Shown piece by piece: positions 1 through 11,929 of a stretch of 64,000 nucleotides of DNA. How positions within the stretch are numbered: the stretch's first letter is position 1; each line of letters begins with the position of its first letter. The stretch is from Saururus chinensis (taxonomy: Eukaryota > Streptophyta > Magnoliopsida > Piperales > Saururaceae). Location: NCBI GenBank assembly GCA_035235625.1, contig CP141149.1:5610893-5674892 (forward strand), written 5' to 3'. The notes below the pieces were generated by a model, which searched no databases, was not told the DNA's origin, and worked only from the letters and a program-made list of their open reading frames with translations. Both the position numbers and the translations under genes were made by a program.

Positions 1-422
1 ATGTTATTTCTCTCTTGAATGGAATAAAACCAAGTCATAAGTTGTATCCACATGAATAAATCACAACTCATACCAAATACTAAATAATTAACAATCTTAA
101 ACTAATCATTAAATTAATGAAAACTAATTCAAATCATGTGAAGAGCATGACTAAACTCATATCCAAATAAATTCCACTAATCATATCGAGATAAGAACAA
201 TTAATAAGAAAAACCATTGGAATTTTAACAAAATCAAATAGATTAGAAAACTCTAAAGAGTTAATAAGAGGTTCATCTTAACCTTTGCTAAGAAAACTAA
301 TCACTCATTGAAATTAAAAACATAATATCTATTGATAATAAAAAGACTGACAAAGTTTTGAAAAGAAAATAACATGAGTAGTTTTTCTCCACTTCAGCCT
401 TCAACCAAATCTATCACATAAG
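1..422. other. AT-rich flank, no gene seen
   Basis: This AT-rich stretch has no convincing reading frame, splice pattern or repeat. It is host sequence next to the first CACTA element; its last complete triplet before the element (TTT, 423-425) is the target-site duplication. Confidence 0.6.
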
Positions 423-425
423 TTT

Positions 426-985
426 CACTACAACAAAAAGAATTATTAGCAACGCATTTATTTGTTGCTAATAGTCCCATAAACGTCGTTAATGATTATT
501 AGCGACGTATAATAAACATCGCTACAAGCGTTGAAAATACTGCTGTCGCTATTACCAATTCGTGACGTATAACTAAAAACGTCGCTAATAAGGCGTATTA
601 GCGACGTATAGTTATGCATCACTAATAATAACTATGCGTCGCTAATAATAGAAAAATATTTTTAAAAAAAAAATTTAAAAAATAAATTATTACCAATGTA
701 TATTATAAACGTCGCTAATTATTAGCAACGCTTATGTATATGTCGCTAATAGAAAAAGTAATTTAAAAAAAAATTAAAATAACTTATTAGCGACGTATAT
801 ATAAAGCGTCGCTAATAATTATTTTAAAAAAAATAAATACCGACGCATTTTAAGCGTAATTATTATTTTTAAATCAAATTGCGACGCTTTTTAAGGTTCG
901 CTAGTAATTAAATTTTTTTAAATCAAATAGCGGCGTTTTTCAAGCATCACTAATAATTATTTATTTTTAAAAAAAATCCCCGATG
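426..985. repeat. Left subterminal palindromic repeat array of CACTA element 1
   Basis: About ten imperfect copies of (A)TTAGCGACGTATA or TTAGCAACGC alternate with their complements TATACGTCGCTAAT or GCGTCGCTAATA. Each pair forms a short inverted repeat around a variable 6-20 bp centre. A/T-rich spacers separate them. In CACTA elements such arrays are the usual binding sites for the transposase accessory protein; that role is inferred here. Confidence 0.85.
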
Positions 986-1148
986 GGCCCGTTGGCCCAT
1001 TGGGGAAAGGAGAGGGGGTCGGAAGATGGCGGGGCACCGGACCCCGGGCTCCTCCCCCCTCTTCTGAAAATTAGAGGAGGGAGACGGGGGGCAGCTGGGG
1101 GGGGGGGATTAGAGCAGGGGGAAGGAGGGAGGGGGGGAGTTGGGAGAA
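986..1148. other. GC-rich, purine-rich block in CACTA element 1 (left part)
   Basis: There is an abrupt change from AT-rich repeats to G-rich sequence. It continues at 3979-4440 once the nested retrotransposon is removed. No protein is recognised. It occupies the same slot, about 0.55 kb inside one terminus, as GC-rich blocks in the other two CACTA elements. Confidence 0.6.
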
Positions 1149-1486
1149 TGTTGTGAACGTCCTAGGGGCTGCCAGGGGGTGCCACTGGGGCCACGTATTA
1201 GGGTATTTAGGGTCTTTTATATAATAAGGGCATTTAGGTAATTAGGTTAATTAGGGTTTTCTTTAATTATGTTAACGGGCCTTAGGCATCTGTTAGTGAG
1301 CCCATTAGTTTGCTTATTTAAGTGTAAGGGATAGACCCTCATTTGATTATAAAATAAATTATTGAGTTCTGTCTTTTCCCATTTCTTCTGTGCTTCTCCC
1401 CTTTCTGTCTAATGGTCATGCCATCTACCCTCCCCTTTCCTGGTCTTCCTGCGCCACTCCATACTTATGGACAACCGTCCACAATA
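1149..1486 (+). repeat. 5' LTR of nested retrotransposon
   Basis: A direct repeat of 3641-3978 with identical length. It contains a possible TATA element (TATATAA near 1214) and ends in a mutated CAATA instead of CAACA. Confidence 0.88.
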
Positions 1487-1487
1487 T

Positions 1488-1499
1488 TAGTATCAGAGC
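1488..1499 (+). other. Primer-binding site, initiator tRNA-Met type (degenerate)
   Basis: TAGTATCAGAGC lies one base after the 5' LTR. It differs by one base from TGGTATCAGAGC, the usual complement of the plant initiator tRNA-Met 3' end used by many Ty3 and Ty1 elements. Confidence 0.75.
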
Positions 1500-1866
1500 A
1501 GTTTCGATCCCCGGCCAGCGAACCCACTTTGTCAGAGATTATGGCTATATTGCAGGCCATGAACGCGCACCTGGCAAAGGTGGAAGTGAGGTTCAAGGCG
1601 GCTATTCAGTTCGAGGCTGCATATGCAGCACCTATTCCTCCACCACGGGTGCCCAATGTTCAGCCAGCGAAGGAGCCGCTCCACGATGCCCCACCTCCTC
1701 CACCATCAGCGGCTACTCCAGCCAAGGTACCGATTGTCTCTGCCAGCCGCTCATACCGGGACAGACATGCTCCCAAGTGACAGTTAGCTGCCAGGAAATC
1801 AGGACGGATTTCCTGCGGCAGGAAGAAGATCCTCCACCTCCAGCCCCGGTTCAGAAAGGAGATTGA
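1500..1866 (+). pseudogene. Remnant of gag N-terminus
   Basis: Directly after the primer-binding site the frame starting at 1412 reads through FRSPASEPTLSEIMAILQAM and a short helical stretch, then Pro-rich sequence, and stops at 1780. This resembles the N-terminal coiled segment of plant Ty3 gag proteins. The overlapping frame ending at 1866 has no such features. No zinc knuckle, capsid core or protease is intact downstream. An IDTGA-like string near 2118-2135 may be a decayed protease, but the context does not support it well. Confidence 0.4.
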
Positions 1867-3640
1867 GACCAGCAGCGGCCGACGGGAGGAGGAGGAGAAG
1901 GAGAAGGTGTTTCTAAAAGGCACGCCGGACATCACAGCTGGCCATCATAGACAAAGCTGGCCGCTTTGCCCCGCCCTCTTGCCGCCAGAGTGGCTTGCGC
2001 TCCAGTCTCCGCTCAAGCCAGCAATGGCGAACCCCCAAACTCCCTGTTTCACTGTCGGAAGCAGGGGCGGTGAACTCTTCCGTGACATTCTCCTGCGTCC
2101 ATGGCCGTCCTGGCGCTTGCATCGACACTGGAGCACAAGCAGTGATTTTTTGGGGGAACCGGGCCAACCGTGCTTCCCTCGGTCCTGGCGGCAGCGGCCC
2201 AGTCTGTCACCTTCGTCGATGCCAGGAACAACTGGGTCCACAATGGGGTCTGGACCGCGGGGTGAAGAAGGAGAAGAAGCTCTGCCCACTCCTCGTCCTC
2301 TCCAAGCCCGGCAAGACCCTGCCGTCTCAATCACCGCCAATCGCAAGGCCCAGCTCGATTTCCCCATTCATGCTATCAAATTCCTCCGCCCATTCACCTC
2401 CGCTGAAGCTGTAGCCGTCGTGGTCATGCCGAATGCGCAGTCGACGTTTCCTTTCTCAAAATCATCACAATCTTTGGGCCTGGAGTAGACTTTCCTTGTG
2501 GGAGAAGATGCTACCCTGATCACACGGGATTGCCTTGGACATTTGCTGCGGATTTTGCTTGCTGGGGGCATAGCGCTATTGGTCATTCCAGATTTTACAC
2601 CGGACCACAAATTCTGGGTTAATTAACGGCGAACAATTCGGGATTCACTTCCTAGCCTTGATTTTGGGGAAATTTCGTTGCAACCGGGTTTTTCTTTACC
2701 TGGCTGGAGAAAATGCCAGCCGTTTTAGGGAAAAGGCTGGCCAGATCGCAAGAGATTGATCTGGCAGTTCGCTGCGGATCTCTTTGGCTGGCGGTGTTGC
2801 CCTCTTGGTCCTTCAGAGCCCACTCGTCTGTGGAAGGGATTTCTTTCCGGGATTACGATCGCGGCCTAGGCTTCTCTACAGAAGTTTCCTTCAGATTGGC
2901 CGCAGGAATTCCGAATTCCACTGGTCTTTGGCAACACTATTTTCACCGTGATTTGAAGAAGGGATATGTTATTATCCCTCATGTTATAAACAGATTCGGA
3001 TGCATCCGGTTTGCGGGTCCGTAGTCAGCACAAGTGACCGTTCAGCCGAATTTGGGTTAACTCAATTCTGGCTGGTTTGGGCGGTGTCAACCTCACAAAT
3101 TTGGCGAGTGGCCTATGCTAGCCGCCTTCAGGCTGTTGTGTTCGCCGTCTTCTTATTCCAGCCAAAAACAGTCCATTGGGATAGTTCTTGCTCTATGCAT
3201 CCACCCGCTTCACATTGGTCGATGACTCACCCTATGCCATCGTCTCTAGTTGATTGCTACACTTATTTGACCTTATTACTTCTGCTATCTGCTTGCCTCT
3301 GTGGGCCACTCATCATGCATGCCCTCTCTGGGCTGTCTTGGGGGGCCCTGTAGCCTCTATGATGCCGCTTGTTGGAGCCCTGTGTGGACAGTCTGCTGGT
3401 CCTGCATCCAATAAGTCGAGGCCGCTCCTTTGCTCTGCCCTTGGGTTCCGTTAACTGTACTTCCACCATGTTTGTGTTGGCTTCTGCACGTCTGCTCTTG
3501 TGATCCACTATCTCCATCATTCGGCGTGTCTCATCAACAGATCCGGACCAACTGTTCCCAGTGGAGCTTTGATGGGCCCGATGCCTAGAGTTTTAGGTCA
3601 CCTCGAGGACGAGGTGATGCGCAAGCGAAGCGTAGTGGAT

Positions 3641-3978
3641 TGTTGTGAACGTCCTAGGGGCTGTCAGGGGGTGCCACTGGGGCCACGTATTAGGGTATTT
3701 AGGGTCTTTTATATAATAAGGGCATTTAGGTAATTAGGTTAATTAGGGTTTTCTTTAATTATGTTAACGGGCCTTAGGCATCTGTTAGTGATCCCATTAG
3801 TTTGCTTATTTAAGTGTAAGGGCTAGGCCCTCATTTGATTATGAAATGAATTATTGAGTTATGTCTTCTCACATTTCTTCTGTGCTTCTCCCCTTTCTGT
3901 CTGATGGTCATGCCATCCACCCTCCCCTTTCCTAGTCTTCCTGCGCCACTCCATGCTTGTAGACAACCGTCCACAACA
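3641..3978 (+). repeat. 3' LTR of nested retrotransposon
   Basis: It matches the 5' LTR along its whole length and keeps the inverted TGTTG...CAACA ends. The G-rich block of CACTA element 1 resumes immediately after it. Confidence 0.88.
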
Positions 3979-4440
3979 GGGAAGCTGGGGAAGGGGTGGG
4001 GCAGTAGAGGGAGGGGGGAATTGGAGCAAGGGGAGGGAGTGGGGGGAAGGCGGGGGAGGGGGAGACCGGAGCAGAGGGAGAGGGAGAATGGGGCAGGGGC
4101 GGAGTAGGGGGAGGGGGACCGGAGGGGTGGGAGGGCGGCGGAGGAAGGCAGACTGTGGGCAGAGGGAGGCACGATGGCGGGCGGTGGCAGATGACCAGGC
4201 AGATCGAAAGAATGAGGAGGGGGGAACGGAGGGTGTGGGGGGGCGGAGAATGGGGCGCCGTGGGCAACAAGGGCGAGAGGCCGAGGAAGAGGCGGGGCGG
4301 CGGGACGGAGAGGAGGCCGGGCAGCAGGTGGCAACAACAAGGGAAAAATGGGGGAGGGGGCTAGGTAAATTTACAGGAGTAGGCAAAATTTTGCCCGCGC
4401 GTGAAATTTCCCCACATGGGTGAAATTTTGCCTGCGGTAA
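3979..4440. other. GC-rich, purine-rich block in CACTA element 1 (right part)
   Basis: A strongly strand-biased G/A sequence continues the block that ends at 1148. Frames are open on both strands only because of base composition (Gly/Arg one way, Pro/Ser the other). No known protein is visible. Confidence 0.55.
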
Positions 4441-4600
4441 TTTTTTTATAATAAAAATTACATTAGCGACGTATATGTTCTACGTCGCTCATACAACATA
4501 GTATTAGCGACGTATAAGTGTATACGTCGCTAATACTATGTTGTATTAGCAACGTATAGTCTATACGTCACTAATACTCCTATTTTTTTTAAGAAGAAAT
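4441..4600. repeat. Internal GCGACGTATA palindromes
   Basis: Three inverted pairs of the family motif (ATTAGCGACGTATA with TATACGTCGCTAAT) separate the GC-rich block from the pyrimidine tracts. Confidence 0.8.
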
Positions 4601-5190
4601 TCATATCCCCTCCCCGCTCTCTCTTCCCACTCCTCTCTCTCCCTATCTCCTCTTTCTCTTCTCTCTTTTCCCTCCCTCCACCCCCTTTTCTCTCTCCTCC
4701 CTCCCTCCACCCTCTTCTCTCTCTCCCTTCTCTCTCTACCCTCTCTCTCTCCCTTCTCTCTCTACCCTCTCTCTCTCCCTCTTTCTCTCCCCTATCTCTT
4801 CCCTCTCCTCTCTCTCCTCCCTCTCTCTTCTCTCTCTACCTCTCTCTCTCCTCCCTCCCTCCACCCTCTTCTCTCTCTCTCCCTTCTCTCTCGACCCTCT
4901 CTCGCTCAATTCTCGCCCCCTCTCTCTCCCACTCTCTCTCCCTTCTCTCCCCCTCTCTCGCCCTTCTCTCTATCCCTTCTCTCTCCCCTATCACTCTCTC
5001 CTCTCTCTCTCTCCATTCTCTCTCCCTTCTCTCTCACCCTTCTCTCTCTCCTCTCTCTCCCCCTCTCTCTCCCTTCTCTCTCTACCCTCTTTCTCTATCC
5101 CCTATCTCTCACTCCCTTCTCTCTCCCCTCTCTCTCTCCCTCTCCCTCTCTCCTCCCTCTCCCTCTCTCCTCCCTCTCCCCCTCTTTCTA
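4601..5190. repeat. Polypyrimidine (CTCTCC/CCCT) tract
   Basis: About 590 bp is nearly pure C/T on the plus strand, built from irregular CTCTCTCC and TCCCT units. Long frames across such tracts are composition artefacts. The mirror-like homopyrimidine sequence could adopt H-DNA, which is an inference. Equivalent tracts recur at 10270-11730, and as GA tracts in element 3. Confidence 0.9.
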
Positions 5191-6094
5191 TTTTCTATTT
5201 TTTATTAAAAAATAATGAAAAAAATGTATTAGCGACATATAGCATATACATTGCTAACTGTAACGCCCGAGATTTTTCACACATTTTCCTTAAAATTCAC
5301 GGAAAATTTTAGCAATATAACGTCTATAAATCAGAGGAAAAATGACGAAATCAAAACCTGATAAAACAGTTTATAATTTAAAACACTAAACATCCATTTT
5401 CCATCTAAATATTTTCATCATACGGTCAAACATCATACGGCCAAAGCAAATATCATCAGGCACTACTCGAAAACACACGTACGAATAAATTACTATGATC
5501 ATAGACTTTAAATACAAATCTCTCCCAGGCATCCCTAAGTGCAAGTCCCATAACAGTCCACAGACTAATCCACATGAAAGTCCAGAAAGATAAACATCTT
5601 ATTTTCTCATCTCACCCAATACATCGGATCGTAGCACAAATAAACTAACAGTGAGTGAAGCATATACCTGAGTCAACAAGAATCAATCCACTGCTGAAAT
5701 GAGCATCCATCTCCAGGAGCTCTCCGCACAACCTACAAAACCACCCGTACAACGGGGCTAAAAAGTAGGGTAATGAGTATTTTCATACTCAGTAGGAAAA
5801 TACCCAGTAGGGGAATCCAAAACAGTGAACTCACTAAGTTCATAAATACATGTGTTCATGCAACTCAAACATGAAGCAGATAGGCATATCAATATCATGC
5901 TCATACACATACAAACATACCAAATGCACCATCGTGCCAAAGTCATACCAAATGCACCATCGTGCCAAAGTCATACCAAATGCACCATCGTGCCAAACTC
6001 ATACCATCAAATTAAACTTACATAAACACCCTTATCTAGGGTCATACAAACTTACTCATACCACTGTACACGTACTCATACAACATATACATAC

Positions 6095-6495
6095 TTGTAC
6101 GACCTTACTCGTACAATCATATGCTTACTCATACAGTCATACTCGTACGACCTTACTCGTACAATCATATGCTTACTCATACAGTCATACTCATACGACC
6201 TTACTCGTACAGCTTACACAAATCATACTTACTATCTTACTCAAAAATATGCTCTCCCAATCGTACTCATACACATACTCTTACAGTTGTGCTCACACTC
6301 ATACAGTCGTACTCATACTCATACACTTATAGTCGTGCTCATACTCATACGCTTACAGTCGTGCTCATACTCATACGCTTATAGTCGTGCTCATACTCAT
6401 ACGCTTACAGTCGTGCTCATACTCATACGCTTATAGTCGTGCTCGTACTCATACACTTACAGTCGTGCTCATACACATACTCGTACACATACCAT
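6095..6495. repeat. Minisatellite, CATACTCATACGCTTA-type
   Basis: Short Cys-Thr-Tyr-like tandem units of about 26-30 bp, based on TCGTGCTCATACTCATAC, are repeated at least eight times at 6290-6470, with related TACTCGTACAATCATATG units upstream. The frames here translate to HTHTL repeats and are not genes. Confidence 0.85.
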
Positions 6496-6859
6496 CGACC
6501 ACTGAAGCTCATTACAACTAATAAGCTCCAACGTCGAATGGAAAAGAATGCCACTGGGGCAACACCTTAACCTTCGGGGAGTGACTAGATGCCATGAACT
6601 TTTCCGAAGGTAAGGCACGCCAATGCTCATGGGGCACTAGATTAAACAGGTAAGAGTAGATCCATGATACTACTTACCTGAGCGCGCAAACATAAACACC
6701 CACACATAAAGTGTCATACCGTTGCCCACCATAATGGGTCTTATAGTGCCATAGAATCGCCCACCATAATGGGTCTTATAGTGCCAGTGCCACTCTTGGG
6801 CAGAAAACATACAGTGTCACTTGGGTAGAAACATACAGTGCCACACTTGGGCGGAATCA

Positions 6860-7110
6860 TACAACGCTCTCAACAGAGCATCAAACGTCTGGGCTTAATA
6901 CAGCACACAGACCAAATCAAAAACATACTTCGCTCTCAACAGAGCATCAGACATCTGGGCTTCATACAGCACACAGACAAAGTCAGAAACGTACATCGCT
7001 CTCAACAGAGCATCAAACATCTGGGCTTATATAGCACACAGACTAAATTAGAAACATACGTCACTCTCAGCAGAGCATCAGATGTCTGGTGCTCTATACA
7101 GCACACTGAC
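6860..7110. repeat. Minisatellite of about 65 bp, CGCTCTCAACAGAGCATCA
   Basis: Four tandem copies contain CTCTCAACAGAGCATCA followed by CTGGGCTT and AGCACACAGAC. Each copy carries a short self-complementary CTCT..AGAG core. Confidence 0.85.
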
Positions 7111-7839
7111 AACATCCCGCAGGATAAACACCATGGCAAGACATGAGAAATGCTCAGCCGACTTACTATCGGCTAGCTCAAACACGGAACTTAATCCGTC
7201 GAACCCTCAGGTCTCAAACTCACAACGCTATCATTAGTTGTGCTTATAATTCAAGTTTAAATTAAGTAAATTATGTGGTACAATTATTCCACACAGACTC
7301 TCAAGCACATTGTGCTCCACTGATCAAACCGAAGCTGAGCCCATATCCAAAACCCAAGTTCGTCAGGGCAACAAACTTCACTTAATCCGTCCACATCATG
7401 ATCATAACACATCGTACATCGAACCCTTACAGTCTTACATACTGCGCCATCCATCTTATGGCTAAATCATCTTACACTGACATCATCAAATGAAGCTCCT
7501 TAGAGCCAACCCAGTTGTCGCCCTCTTACTTATATCTTACTTATTATGCTTACTTTTCACTTCATAATCTGTACGTTATGCTTGTACAATTATGAACACT
7601 CTTATTGTCTGACAATCCTCACCCATCATACCCATATCCTCTGTCATCCGTCATACGCTTACACATCCATATCCAAATCCATACCAAACACTGTCACTTC
7701 ATACCATCCATAGCCATACCTCTACCCACATGCGCATACACATATCCATAGCATAGTCAAATAGTCATCATACATACGTACGTCTATCACACATATGTAT
7801 AATATACACATACGGTCATACATACGTAGCTTACAAACA

Positions 7840-8265
7840 TGCTCACTAGCCATCACTAGTGCATACATACACATTTATATGTACGTCAAACATACACGCT
7901 AGCCATCACTAGCACATGCATACACATACACATACATACATACTTCAAACATGCACGCTAGCCATCGTTGGCACATGCATAATCCATACGTACTTCAAAC
8001 ATACACGCTAGCCATCACTAGCACATGCATACATACGTCAAACAAACACGCTAGCCATCACTAGCACGTTCATAATTCGTACATACTCCAAACATGCACG
8101 CTAGCCATCACAGCACATGCATAATCAATATACTTCAAACATGCACGCTAGCCACGACTAGCACATGCATACATACGTCAACATACACACTAGCCATCAC
8201 TAGCACATACTCAATCAACATATGAAACTTACCAACAGACACGCTAGTCATCACTAGTGCATACT
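7840..8265. repeat. Minisatellite, GCTAGCCATCACTAGCACATG
   Basis: About nine tandem copies of a roughly 45-bp unit centred on GCTAGCCATCACTAGC, an inverted repeat, are joined by CATACATACGTCAAACA spacers of variable length. Confidence 0.88.
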
Positions 8266-8459
8266 TACATCCAACATACTTACAGCCAACATGCATGTCA
8301 TATACATTTCAACATACCATATAATCATGCTTACATGTACATCTTGCAATCGAATCATTACTTAACATCCAAAGCATGGAATCATACAATCCTAGCGTGC
8401 TACTACTCATTCAAAGCATGCTATCATGAAATTACAAGTTCAAAGCTCCCCTACCTCGT

Positions 8460-9840
8460 AATCATGCCGTTTGATGGCGAGCACATGACGGTGGCGGCAG
8501 AGTTGGTTGTCAAAACCGTTGCCTGGCTGAGAGAGCTGCTGTCCCGAGGATTTTAGGAAGCGCCGGAACTAGTCACGGCCAAACGGGGTGTCAGAAATCA
8601 ATGCGGCAAAACCCGCGATCCACGGCGGCACCCTAGGGCAGCCTGGAGAAAAGTCAAGCCAACAAGAATGGCGGTGCGACCAGAAGTCGATAGTGTACTC
8701 ACTGAAGATCGGCCAGTGGCTAAGACGTACTCGGCCGGCTGCAAGACATCGAAATCAGCCGTGGACAGCACCCAACGACGACGATTGCAATCAACATGGG
8801 CCCACATAAGGGTGGAGAGCATGGGGCAACACTCGAGGACAAATGAGAGGTGGAGGAGGGCTATGTGTCAACTCCACTCGGTGGCACAACCAACCGATGG
8901 TCAGGCGGTGCGAATGCTGCGCCTAAACCCAAAAGCACACGCGTGGCCACATGCACATGCGACCCAAAGGGGCAGGGGAGAGGGCTGAAAGGAGGTGAAC
9001 TAAGGCCCACAAAAGGCCAACAGGGCTAAGGCCTTAGCTGTGGCCAATCAAAGTGGCGACATCGCCAATCGCCACCCACAACCAATACCCATGGTGCGGG
9101 CGGCTGTGCATCTCGCACGGTATAGGGCAATGACAAGCGGCCCATTCCGGGCGGAGTGTATAATCGGGTCAATCAGGGTTGGTCCTCACTATCGCTGAGC
9201 CGGGGCAGAGCCCACGATGGCCAAATGGCCCACGGCTCGCCGATGGCAACTACCCAAGATGCACCCAAAGCGTCCAATCAGGCGGAGCAAGGCAATAGGG
9301 CCGAGGTGGGGTCGGAAATGGCAAACCCCTACCGACACCGGGTTGGGGTAGGCTGGATGAAGTCCTACCGGGGACCGGACGATGACCGGAAATACACCGG
9401 CATCCAAAAAATCCCACGGACAGTGAGATGTAAATAGAAACAAAACCCGACCAAAGTGCCGGTAGCTCACCACGGAGCGAAGAAAGCATGGCGGCGGCTC
9501 TAGCCAACGCCTATGGGTTCCTAGCGGCCAACTAAACATAAGTCTAGTTGAGAGCGGCCGAAAACGACATCAAAATCGTACGCCCACAGTTCAAAAACGG
9601 GATTTAAGGAGAGAAAAACCCGAAAAAAGGTTTGGTACCTCGTGGAGGAGTGAAGAGGCCGTGGCGGCGGTCATAGCCGGTACCTACGGACTCGTGGCGG
9701 TGAGGCAAAGCAGATCCTGACAAGAACTACCAGAATCCAACATCAGAGGAGGGAGAACGGAGCGACCGGAATCGAGCTCGGGTTCTCACAAAAACCACTG
9801 GACGTGAATGAAAACTTACTGGATGTCGGTTCTGGAATCC
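8460..9840. other. GC-rich section of the LTR-like insertion, no gene recognised
   Basis: Base composition is far higher in G/C than around it. Frames of 70-116 codons occur on both strands, but none shows a known domain. It is best read as non-coding LTR body. Confidence 0.5.
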
Positions 9841-10125
9841 GTGAAATGGATTTCATATATATAGTTAATCTTTTTAATTTTCACATCTACGTCCCTAATA
9901 TGCGTTCACCCACCGGTTACACGTTGTAGCTCCAAAATTCGCGCCATAAGTGCGCAGCGAGGCCCACGGCCCATGACTAAGCCCCACACCCGACTCTACG
10001 GGTATAAATATGGGGGGGAAATATACAAATACGCCAAAGCATCACATTTTCCGGCCGAAAATGACCAGAAAAATGACAGAAAAATCCCATAAAATCGTAG
10101 AAAAATCAAGGACCTTACACTAACA

Positions 10126-11770
10126 CTAAGGGTATTAGCGAAGTATATGCATATACATCGCTAATACCCTACCCAAAGGTATTAGTGACGTATATGATTA
10201 TACGTCGTGAATACCTTTTTATTTGTTTATCAATTTTTAAATAAAAAATAAAAAACTTAATAAAATTAATAAAATTTCCTCTCTCCTCCCTCCACCCTCT
10301 CCTCTCTCTCTTCTTTCTCTCTCTACCCTCTCTCTCCCCTCTCTCCCTCTTTTCTCTCTCTCCTCTCTCTCCCTCCTCTCTCTCCTCCCTCCCTCCTCTC
10401 TCTCTTCCCTCTCTCCTCACCCTCTCTACTCTCTCTCTCACCCCTCTCTCTCTATCCTCCCCCTCTCTCTCTCCTCCCTCTCCCACTTTCTCTCCATCTC
10501 TCTCTCCACCCTCTCCCACTATCTCTCCATCTCTCTCTCCACCCTCTCCCACTATCTCTCCATCTCTCTCTCTCTCCACCCTCTCCCCTCTCTCTCCTCT
10601 CTCTCCACCCTTTCCCCTCTCTCCCCTCTCTCTCCTCCCTCTCCCCTCTCTCTCCTCTCTCTCCTCCCTCCCCCCCTCTCTCTCGGCTCTCTCCCTCTCT
10701 CCTCCCTCTTTCTCTCTCTCTCTCTCCCTCACTCCTCTCTCTGGCCCCTCTCTCTATTTTAGTAATTTTTTTTTAAAATTAATTAAAAAATAAACATGTA
10801 TTAGCAACGTATAGACCTATACGTTGCTAATACCTTTGAGTATTAGTGACGTATCTTTTTCAATTATTACATAAAAATATTAAAAAATTTCTTCTCTCTC
10901 CTCCCTCTCCTCTCTCTCTACCCTCTCTCCCTACATCTCCCTCTCTCTCTCCTCTCTCTCACCCTCTCTCTCTCCTGCCTCTCCCTCTCTCCCTCACCCC
11001 TCCTCTCTCTCTCCCCCTCTCTCTATTTTGTATATTTTTTAAAAAAATTAATTCAAAAATAAACATGTATTAGCGACATATAGGCATATATGTTGCTAAT
11101 ACATGTTTATTTTTTTATTTTTAATTAATTTTTAAATAAAAAATGTAAAACAAATAAAAAAAATTTCCTCACTCTCCCCTCTCTCTCTCTCCCTCTCTTC
11201 TCTATATCCTCTCTTTCTCTCCCCTTCCCCTCTCTCTTTCATTCAAGTTTGTATTTAAAAAATAGGTAGTAGTGACACATAGCCATATGCGTCGCTACGA
11301 TGATCATGCGTCGCTACTACCTATTTTTTAAAAAAATTTATTTTTTTTAAAAATAATTTTTAATTTAATTTTTTTCTCCCTCCCACTCTCTCTCCTCCCT
11401 CTCTCCACCTTCTTCTCTCTCCTCCCTCTCTCCCTCTCTCCTCTCTCTCCTCCCTCTCTCCACCCTCTCTCTCCTCTCTTTTTCTCTCTCTCTCTCTCTT
11501 TCCTATCTCTCTCTCCTCCCTCCCTCTCTCTCTCATATCTCTCTCCACCCTCTCTGTCTCTCCTCTCCCTCCTTTGTCTCTCTCTCTCCTCCCTCTCTAT
11601 CTCTCCTCTCTCTCCTCCCTCTCTGTCTCTCCTCTATCTCTGTCTCTCTCTCCTCCCTCCTTCTCTCTCTCCTCAGATTCTCTCTCTCCTCACTCTCACT
11701 CTCTCAATGCACTCTCTTCACTCTCTTTTATTATAAATTATATTTTAAAATTAATAATAAAATTTAACAA
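10126..11770. repeat. Tandem units: pyrimidine tract plus AT spacer plus GCGACG palindrome
   Basis: Polypyrimidine tracts (about 10270-10760, 10880-11030, 11165-11240, 11375-11730) alternate with AT-rich spacers that each hold one or two TTAGCGACGTATA inverted pairs. The order mirrors the GA-tract units of element 3 read in reverse complement. The end of the last tract (CTCTCAATGCACTCTCTTCA) has a direct counterpart near 48055-48075. Confidence 0.85.
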
Positions 11771-11929
11771 ATAAAATATATTATATACAAATAGTGAATT
11801 ATTAACACTAGTTTTTATTGAAAATTTAATATTTATTTATTGTATATACAAATAGTAAATATTGAATAAAATATATTATATTTAAAAAATTTATTATAAT
11901 TTTTTAATATTTATTTATTAAATAAAATA

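Larger units (their letters stand above)
1149..3978 (+). mobile_element. Internally deleted Ty3-type LTR retrotransposon nested in CACTA element 1
   Basis: Two 338-bp LTRs (1149-1486 and 3641-3978) begin TGTTGTGAACG; the second ends CAACA and the first CAATA. I counted roughly 16 mismatches between them by eye, about 5%. Flanks are GAGAA on the left and GGGAA on the right, a one-mismatch 5-bp duplication. A primer-binding site resembling TGGTATCAGAGC follows the first LTR. Just before the second LTR, CACCTCGAGGACGAGGTG and an A/G-rich tract resemble the end of pol and the polypurine tract of plant chromoviruses. The 2.15-kb interior is too short for a full gag-pol and shows no reverse transcriptase or integrase motif, so the copy is non-autonomous. 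Confidence 0.85.
5259..10120 (-). mobile_element. 4.9-kb LTR-like insertion (probable solo LTR or LARD-like element)
   Basis: The ends are TGTAACGCCCGAG... and ...GACCTTACA, i.e. TGTAA/TTACA. CTAAC is duplicated at both junctions (5254-5258 and 10121-10125). The sequence GGGCGTTACA read on the minus strand is the usual 3' end of plant Ty3 LTRs, so the unit is oriented minus. I saw no primer-binding site, internal terminal repeats, gag or pol. It contains three minisatellite blocks and a GC-rich quarter (about 8460-9840). A possible TATA (CTATATATATG on the minus strand) lies near 9853-9868. A complete element whose LTRs I failed to recognise is the alternative. Confidence 0.7.

Noticed and set aside
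2104..2160. IDTGA-like string as a retroviral-type protease in the nested element
   Set aside because: Flanking residues do not follow the protease fold pattern and the frame has no zinc knuckle or RT around it.
5850..6436. His/Thr/Tyr-rich frames of 87-160 codons
   Set aside because: They translate a minisatellite inside an LTR-like insertion.
7840..8265. Regular short repeats considered as a CRISPR array
   Set aside because: The eukaryotic setting, variable spacing, spacers that are themselves similar, and no cas genes all point to a minisatellite.
10169..10732. 187-codon minus-strand frame rich in Arg/Glu
   Set aside because: It lies entirely in a CTCTCC tract; such tracts lack stops on both strands. 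The same applies to frames at 11360-11548, 11574-11774, 48128-48322 and 49821-50202.
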